DNA from: an uncultured Lachnospiraceae bacterium
GTDB lineage: Bacteria > Bacillota > Clostridia > Lachnospirales > Lachnospiraceae
NCBI GenBank assembly: GCA_902767065.1
Contig: CACXFW010000174.1
Span: forward strand, 1-8,893
Length of the DNA: 8,893 nucleotides
Reading direction: 5' to 3'
The notes under the pieces: generated by a model
Databases searched by the model: none
What the model saw: the letters and a program-made list of their open reading frames with translations, nothing else
What the model was told of the DNA's origin: nothing
In this document: one piece after another, positions 5,412 to 8,893 of the stretch
Position numbering within the stretch: the stretch's first letter is position 1
Layout of the letters: the number at the start of each line of letters is the position of its first letter
Position numbers and translations under genes: made by a program

Positions 5412-6792
5412 GCTGCTTCTCCTTTCTTTCCGCTGTGGTCGTTGCGGTCAGCATTTCCGCCTTCTTAATAGCCATGGATAGCGATGGCAGGGGTTGTTCC
5501 ATAAGTCCGACTGACATGAGCTGTCCAGGGATGGCATAACCATGATCAAGCTCTGTTATTCCGTTCCCGGCATCCTCAATACCGCCTGACGGAAATGCGC
5601 CCATGATAGCTTCGATATCAGATGGTTCAGCGTGCGCGTCCAGAAGCCTGTGGAGCGTGTCTTCCAGGCATGCTGCAAGATCCTGATGGTCAAGAGGCAT
5701 TTCGCTGCTGACAATCATGCGGTAATGAACGGCTCCGGTGTTGAAGGCGGGGCTGTCTGTTGTGGTAAACTCCGCAATCGCTTCGCCTTCGGTCAGCAGG
5801 ACGTCCAGATCCATTGGCATGTATGATTCCCTCCTTTCCATAACGGTTTGCTGCTCAGTGTTTTCCGTGAGCCTGGCATTCTTGTTTATCTGTACCGTTT
5901 CATATGCGTCCGCTATGGAATCGATCATCTCCTTTGTGTTCTGTTTGATTCCGTCCAGAATGCTTCTCAGTTCCTTCTCGTCTTTTCCGTTTGCATAAGA
6001 GGCGATGTATTCGAAGGAGTAGTCGGAAGTATCGAGCCCGAAGTGCTTTGAACAGACATAAGCGGTTGCCTCAGCTTCAATCTCTTTCAGGTCTGACCGT
6101 TTTCCGTCCGGCTGGGAATGGAGCCTCTGGTGTGCCCACTCGTGGATCAGCGTTTTTGCTTTCTGATCCATCCGGGCATCCCTGTCGACAACGATCTGCC
6201 CGCTTTTGCTGTTGTAGTAGCCGTGTGCCCCTCTGGCAAGAAGAACGTCTTCCGATTTGGTGTGGTATTCAATCGGCTGTCTGCATGCTGCTTCCACTGC
6301 CTGGAGAAGGATTCGGGCTTCCTCTGAATTGCCCTTCAGTTCTTCCGCAATTTCCGGAATTGGTTCTCCTGATGTCTGTGACACATCGAATACGGACACT
6401 AAAGTAAAAGTCAGGACTGTGACATCTTTCTTTTCCAGTTCTGTTTTTCCGTCTTTCCCGATTACGGGTTTCCCGTCAGCGTCCAGCTTTGGAACGGTTT
6501 TCTTTTTCCTGTAGGAAGAAGGGGCGAGTATCCGGATGCCTTTTTCTCCCTTATTGACATACCTGCCCTTATCCTGCCAGGAGCGGTAGCCTGTCACGAG
6601 AGAAGCATCCGGCTTCTGGCTCATGATCAGAATCTGATTGTTTACGGAGTAGGTGTGGAAAGAGGAGGCAAAGTCCAGATACTTCCTGAAATGGTCGCTT
6701 TGGAATACGAGCGGCACCTGCCTGGCAACTTCATTCATGGCATTGGTGATTTCTTCTTTTCTCTGCTCTGCAGTTTTCTTCTGATATGCCAT
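5377..6792 (-). CDS. ArdC-like antirestriction protein with zinc metallopeptidase domain
   Basis: The 471-aa product has the ArdC N-terminal domain (about 10-100: FASSFHTYSVNNQILIM, TGYRSWQDKGRYVNKGEKG, ILAP), which in ArdC binds single-stranded DNA. An IrrE/ImmA-type metallopeptidase domain follows, with HEWAH at 217-221 and EIEAEATAYV (237-246) providing a likely third zinc ligand. Family members protect incoming conjugative DNA from host restriction. The last 140 residues go beyond usual ArdC length; they contain LPSLSMAIKKAE (435-446), which resembles a segment in the protein at 6981-7547. AAGGAG lies 9 bases before the ATG at 6792. The TOPRIM gene overlaps its end. The frame stays open for 56 codons upstream of the ATG with protein-like composition, but without a better start. 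Confidence 0.82.
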   Translation of the reverse strand: MAYQKKTAEQRKEEITNAMNEVARQVPLVFQSDHFRKYLDFASSFHTYSVNNQILIMSQKPDASLVTGYRSWQDKGRYVNKGEKGIRILAPSSYRKKKTVPKLDADGKPVIGKDGKTELEKKDVTVLTFTLVSVFDVSQTSGEPIPEIAEELKGNSEEARILLQAVEAACRQPIEYHTKSEDVLLARGAHGYYNSKSGQIVVDRDARMDQKAKTLIHEWAHQRLHSQPDGKRSDLKEIEAEATAYVCSKHFGLDTSDYSFEYIASYANGKDEKELRSILDGIKQNTKEMIDSIADAYETVQINKNARLTENTEQQTVMERRESYMPMDLDVLLTEGEAIAEFTTTDSPAFNTGAVHYRMIVSSEMPLDHQDLAACLEDTLHRLLDAHAEPSDIEAIMGAFPSGGIEDAGNGITELDHGYAIPGQLMSVGLMEQPLPSLSMAIKKAEMLTATTTAERKEKQHGHRIYEEAGL

Positions 6793-6980
6793 TATGCTTT
6801 GCTCCTTCCGCTCAGAAACCGGGTCTTTCCTCGCGGCCTGTATCGTCCATGATGGTTCTGTCTTCTGATTCTCATGGGATTCCCCACTTTCTTCTGGAGA
6901 AGAAAGAATACCGGGATTTGCACAACCAGTAAACGGGATATCGTTATCGGTATAATGGTTTCAAAAAAAGAAGACGTATT
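6793..6980 (-). other. 188-base spacer, possible decayed coding sequence
   Basis: Between the stop at 6981 and the ArdC-like start there is no clear terminator and no convincing promoter; a T7 run lies at 6963-6969. The ArdC frame is open back to a TGA at 6961-6963 and reads as a Glu/Ser/Pro-rich peptide (for example SSPEESGESHENQK). A 27-codon Arg-rich ORF (6875-6792) whose TAA overlaps the ArdC ATG is also present but has only a weak ribosome binding site. Confidence 0.35.
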
Positions 6981-7547
6981 CTATATTCTATCGTGGACGT
7001 CTTTTCGTGATGGAAGGATATCAGGCATCTGTTCGGGTTCCTTTACCATGTTGCTGCAGGCTCTTTCTGCTTTCCGGATCATGTTTTCCAGTGGTGGAAG
7101 TACCATTGTTCTTTCTGCCACCGGGAATGCGGCAGGCTTTTCTCCTCTTTTGTCATCCATGCGTGGAATCTGGTACAGACCCGTCTGGTCAAAGGCTGCA
7201 GCGATTCTGTCTGAGAGAGTCTGCAGTTCCCCGGAAACAAAGTCCGCATAGGCATAAACGCTTCCGTCATCCATTCCCAGACCGCTGTATTCCAGCAGGA
7301 TTGTCTCAATGAAATCAGGCATTTCTGCGTCGGCGATCTCAGAATCAATTGATTCTGAAATGGTATCAATCAGTTCCTCCGGCGTCTCTTCTCCGTAAGC
7401 GATCCTGAATTCATAGGCTTCATGGTCTGGGACATCCTTTATAAAGATGATCTGGTTCAGGTTTCGGTTGATTTCACAGTCCCATTCTGCATTTATTGCG
7501 CCCTGGGCAACTGCACCAAGGACCATTTCTGCTGTCTTGTCTTGCAT
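6981..7547 (-). CDS. Unrecognised acidic cytoplasmic protein of the mobile element
   Basis: I do not recognise this 188-aa protein. It is rich in Glu and Asp, has no signal peptide, no membrane segment and no visible catalytic motif. Residues about 20-115 read as a compact alpha/beta domain (NLNQIIFIKDVPDHEAYEF, then EETPEELIDTISESIDSEI); a looser, more basic tail follows. Near the tail LPPLENMIRKAE (150-161) matches LPSLSMAIKKAE of the downstream ArdC-like protein at 7 of 12 positions, hinting at a shared docking or dimerisation element. GGAG lies 10 bases before the ATG at 7547. It lies between the 146-aa gene (54-base gap) and the ArdC-like gene, so it is probably part of the same transcript. 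Confidence 0.7.
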   Translation of the reverse strand: MQDKTAEMVLGAVAQGAINAEWDCEINRNLNQIIFIKDVPDHEAYEFRIAYGEETPEELIDTISESIDSEIADAEMPDFIETILLEYSGLGMDDGSVYAYADFVSGELQTLSDRIAAAFDQTGLYQIPRMDDKRGEKPAAFPVAERTMVLPPLENMIRKAERACSNMVKEPEQMPDILPSRKDVHDRI

Positions 7548-7601
7548 TGGCTCGTTTCTCCTTTTCTCATGCCATATAGTGGTGGCTTTGCAGCAACACT
7601 C

Positions 7602-8042
7602 TTAATCTGCTTTATGTGGTTTTGCTCTGGAATCAGGTGATATGTCATTTTCCATGCGGCTGCAGATTTCCTCCATATACCGTCTGGCCTTTTTGATATT
7701 GTATTCAGTCCCGCTGAGAAGGCATGTGTCGAACTTATCAAGCAGTTTCTTATTGTCCATCATGATTACGTCATCCGAACGCTTTGAAACAAGCGGCGAC
7801 ATACGCTTGAAAAACTCTTTTCGAAGTATGTAATAGGTGGATGCGAGGAGCAGCTGATTTCCTGTGGGAACATAGTCATTTTGAGTCTGCTGTTTTGTGA
7901 TAATGGTCTTTATCCCCCTGGTGCAGCAGTCCATATATTCACTGAGGATTTTCCGGCCCGACCACGTTGGGGCAAGTCTCCGGAGGGAGTTAACCTCATA
8001 GGATTCCTTGATTTCCTGCGGAATGTCTTTGTAGGGAATCAT
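7602..8042 (-). CDS. Unrecognised 146-aa basic protein
   Basis: No family is recognised. The product is mostly helical in character, with basic patches (KKARRYMEEICSRM near 116-129; LRKEFFKRMSPLVSKR near 73-88) and no signal peptide or membrane segment. The N-terminal MIPYKDIPQEIKESYEV suggests a soluble domain starting right at the first residue. The ribosome binding site is very strong (AAGGAGG, 5 bases from the ATG), but a terminator-like hairpin ends about 20 bases upstream of it, so expression may depend on read-through or on a structural switch. A DNA-binding role is possible given the charge, but nothing in the sequence shows it. Confidence 0.7.
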   Translation of the reverse strand: MIPYKDIPQEIKESYEVNSLRRLAPTWSGRKILSEYMDCCTRGIKTIITKQQTQNDYVPTGNQLLLASTYYILRKEFFKRMSPLVSKRSDDVIMMDNKKLLDKFDTCLLSGTEYNIKKARRYMEEICSRMENDISPDSRAKPHKAD

Positions 8043-8060
8043 CGGTACCTCCTTCTATGC

Positions 8061-8093
8061 AATAAAAATCCATCAGGAGGAATATCCTGATGG
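8061..8093 (-). terminator. Intrinsic terminator directly before the 146-aa gene
   Basis: CCATCAGGA (8070-8078) and TCCTGATGG (8085-8093) form a perfect 9-bp stem with a 6-base loop. On the minus strand it is followed by ATTTTTATT. It would end the transcript of the 127-aa gene, yet no promoter fits between it and the ribosome binding site of the next gene. The minus-strand hairpin also contains CCTCCT, which could instead pair with that ribosome binding site (AGGAGG). Confidence 0.75.
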
Positions 8094-8104
8094 AACAGAG
8101 CCAG

Positions 8105-8197
8105 CTAATAAAGAATTGCCATATTGCATTCCGCTTTGTCAAGGGAAGTTGCGATAGGCGGAGATCTTCGCGCGGAAGCGGTCTTTGCAGATTTCAT
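8105..8197 (-). CDS. Possible 30-aa coupled small ORF
   Basis: The ATG at 8197 overlaps the stop of the 127-aa gene as ATGA, the arrangement of translationally coupled genes also seen at 2660-2663. The peptide is basic at the start (MKSAKTASARRS) and ends MAILY just before the terminator hairpin. It has no ribosome binding site of its own and no recognisable family. It may be a chance ORF. Confidence 0.25.
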   Translation of the reverse strand: MKSAKTASARRSPPIATSLDKAECNMAILY

Positions 8198-8577
8198 TTC
8201 CGGCCAATCACCCTGTAGGGGATTTTGTGCTGCCTTGCGAACTCCTCTGCGAAGAATGACCCGCAGTTCCAGAGATTGTTTTTTCCCCACATGGTCAGCA
8301 TATAGTGGGCCTTTTCCCGTTGTTCTTCCGTATCAGGGAGGTATATGACGGCTCCGGGCGGATCTATTGTCCTGAAGCAGTACGTTACGGATTCCCCTTC
8401 CGGTTTCATTGTAATTCCATGCTTACAGGCAGTTTTCACGATCTCCTTATGTGTTGGCAGCATGCCGTCCTGCTCTCGGAGCATTTCGAAGATCTGATCC
8501 TGCTGGCTGTCGTTTTCCGGTATCAATGTGACGCTTTTTGAGGAATGAGTCGATCTGAATCTGATACGGCTTATCAT
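8194..8577 (-). CDS. Unrecognised 127-aa soluble protein
   Basis: No family is recognised. The product has no signal peptide or membrane segment. It begins with a basic stretch rich in Ser and Arg (ISRIRFRSTHSSKS), followed by a region of alternating charged helices (QQDQIFEMLREQDGML, 25-40) and a C-terminal half with aromatic residues and two cysteines (CFRTIDPPGAVIYLPDT; NNLWNCGSFFAEEFA). The end, HKIPYRVIGRK, looks like a final beta strand. AAGGAGG lies 7 bases before the ATG at 8577, a strong site that fixes the start. It is followed by a possible 30-aa coupled ORF and a clear terminator, so it probably ends a transcription unit that began to the right of the window. It is most likely an accessory protein of the mobile element. 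Confidence 0.7.
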   Translation of the reverse strand: MISRIRFRSTHSSKSVTLIPENDSQQDQIFEMLREQDGMLPTHKEIVKTACKHGITMKPEGESVTYCFRTIDPPGAVIYLPDTEEQREKAHYMLTMWGKNNLWNCGSFFAEEFARQHKIPYRVIGRK

Positions 8578-8643
8578 AGGGAACCTCCTTGAAATGAATT
8601 GAGAAATGATGTTTTACCCTGATTTCGACATGAAATCAGAATC
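8578..8643 (-). other. Short spacer with a small hairpin
   Basis: CTGATTTC (8619-8626) pairs perfectly with GAAATCAG (8632-8639) around a 5-base loop. No T-run follows on either strand, so it is not a typical terminator. It sits in the leader of the 127-aa gene and could influence its mRNA. No promoter was recognised. Confidence 0.4.
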
Positions 8644-8808
8644 TTAAGCAGGAGGACGGCCATACGACCGGTGACTTTCCATCACTCTTCGATTGCTGAA
8701 CCGTCCGGATCCTGCAAAGACTGGCAGTACAGATGGCATGCCTGCGATGCATCCGGTTTCACCTGGATGTATCCCTGTCACATGCCGGAGAGAGGCCTGT
8801 GCACTCAT
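8644..8808 (-). CDS. Small 54-aa ORF, unknown function
   Basis: The ATG at 8808 is preceded by AGGAG at a spacing of 8 bases, as good as the sites of the larger genes. The 54-aa product has a Gly/Pro-rich middle (IHPGETGCIAGMPSVLP) and a basic end (SNRRVMESHRSYGRP). It overlaps the end of the partial gene at 8759-8893 in another frame by 50 bases, longer than the 35-base overlap between the ArdC-like and TOPRIM genes. I do not recognise it. A competing short frame (GTG at 8762 to 8682, overlapping the previous stop as GTGA) reads VKPDASQACHLYCQSLQD and cannot be excluded. Confidence 0.42.
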   Translation of the reverse strand: MSAQASLRHVTGIHPGETGCIAGMPSVLPVFAGSGRFSNRRVMESHRSYGRPPA

Positions 8809-8893
8809 GAAGCTCACTCCTGAAATCCTGGAAGCTTTCCGGTGAAAGGCCCTGCATTGTCATCTCAAACAGTATTCTCTCAAGGTGGTTTCC
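8759..8893 (-). CDS. C-terminal fragment of an unknown protein (runs off the window)
   Basis: The frame is open from the right edge of the window to a TGA at 8761-8759 and reads as 44 protein-like residues, including ERILFEMTMQGLSPESFQDF and LHECTGLSPACD. No start codon with a ribosome binding site is visible, so the N-terminus should lie beyond the window. No family is recognised. Confidence 0.5.
   Translation of the reverse strand, partial: GNHLERILFEMTMQGLSPESFQDFRSELHECTGLSPACDRDTSR

Noticed and set aside
8113..8142. TTGACA at 8142-8137 as promoter for the 146-aa gene
   Set aside because: No acceptable -10 box lies 16-18 bases downstream; the stretch also falls within the possible 30-aa ORF.

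Overview
The window looks like accessory DNA of a low-GC Gram-positive bacterium, most likely a gut-type member of the Bacillota (Clostridia or Erysipelotrichia). The reasons are AGGAGG-type ribosome binding sites before nearly every gene, SipW-type signal peptides, a sortase-like C-terminal tail, and a set of plasmid/conjugative-element genes: an ArdC-like antirestriction protein, a DUF3991/TOPRIM primase-like protein and a small protein resembling the TTRAP transposon-transfer family. Every supported gene is on the minus strand, so transcription runs from high to low coordinates. No RNA genes, insertion sequences or CRISPR arrays were seen.

Right part (8893 to 4425), plasmid-maintenance or transfer genes. 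A partial gene and a very small ORF (8893-8644) are followed by an unrecognised 127-aa protein (8577-8194), a possible 30-aa coupled ORF, a hairpin terminator, an unrecognised 146-aa protein (8042-7602), an unrecognised acidic 188-aa protein (7547-6981), a full-length ArdC-like protein with an HEWAH metallopeptidase motif (6792-5377), and an overlapping DUF3991/TOPRIM protein (5411-4425). A strong hairpin (4368-4403) closes this block.

Middle and left part (4356 to 1160), one apparent operon. A well-formed promoter at 4356-4327 drives a shortened ArdC-like protein without its metallopeptidase half, then a TTRAP-like protein, then three exported proteins in translationally coupled order: a small SipW-signal protein, a membrane/cell-wall-anchored protein with a Ser/Pro/Asp linker, and a TasA-like protein. 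Leftmost, gene 978-109 encodes the largest TasA-like protein. It has its own promoter (1130-1101), a long leader containing a terminator-like hairpin, and its own terminator (51-75).

The point of greatest interest is that a TasA/camelysin-like surface-fibre locus is physically fused to conjugative-element genes. It appears to be co-regulated through two promoters that share 22 of 30 positions and a TGAC-N7-GTCA inverted repeat over the -35 region. A natural hypothesis is an element-encoded cell-surface fibre: a major subunit (978-109), a second subunit (1858-1160), an anchor (2663-1842) and a minor or tip subunit (3202-2660), used for mating-cell contact or biofilm. The signal peptidase SipW and any sortase are not in the window and would have to come from elsewhere.
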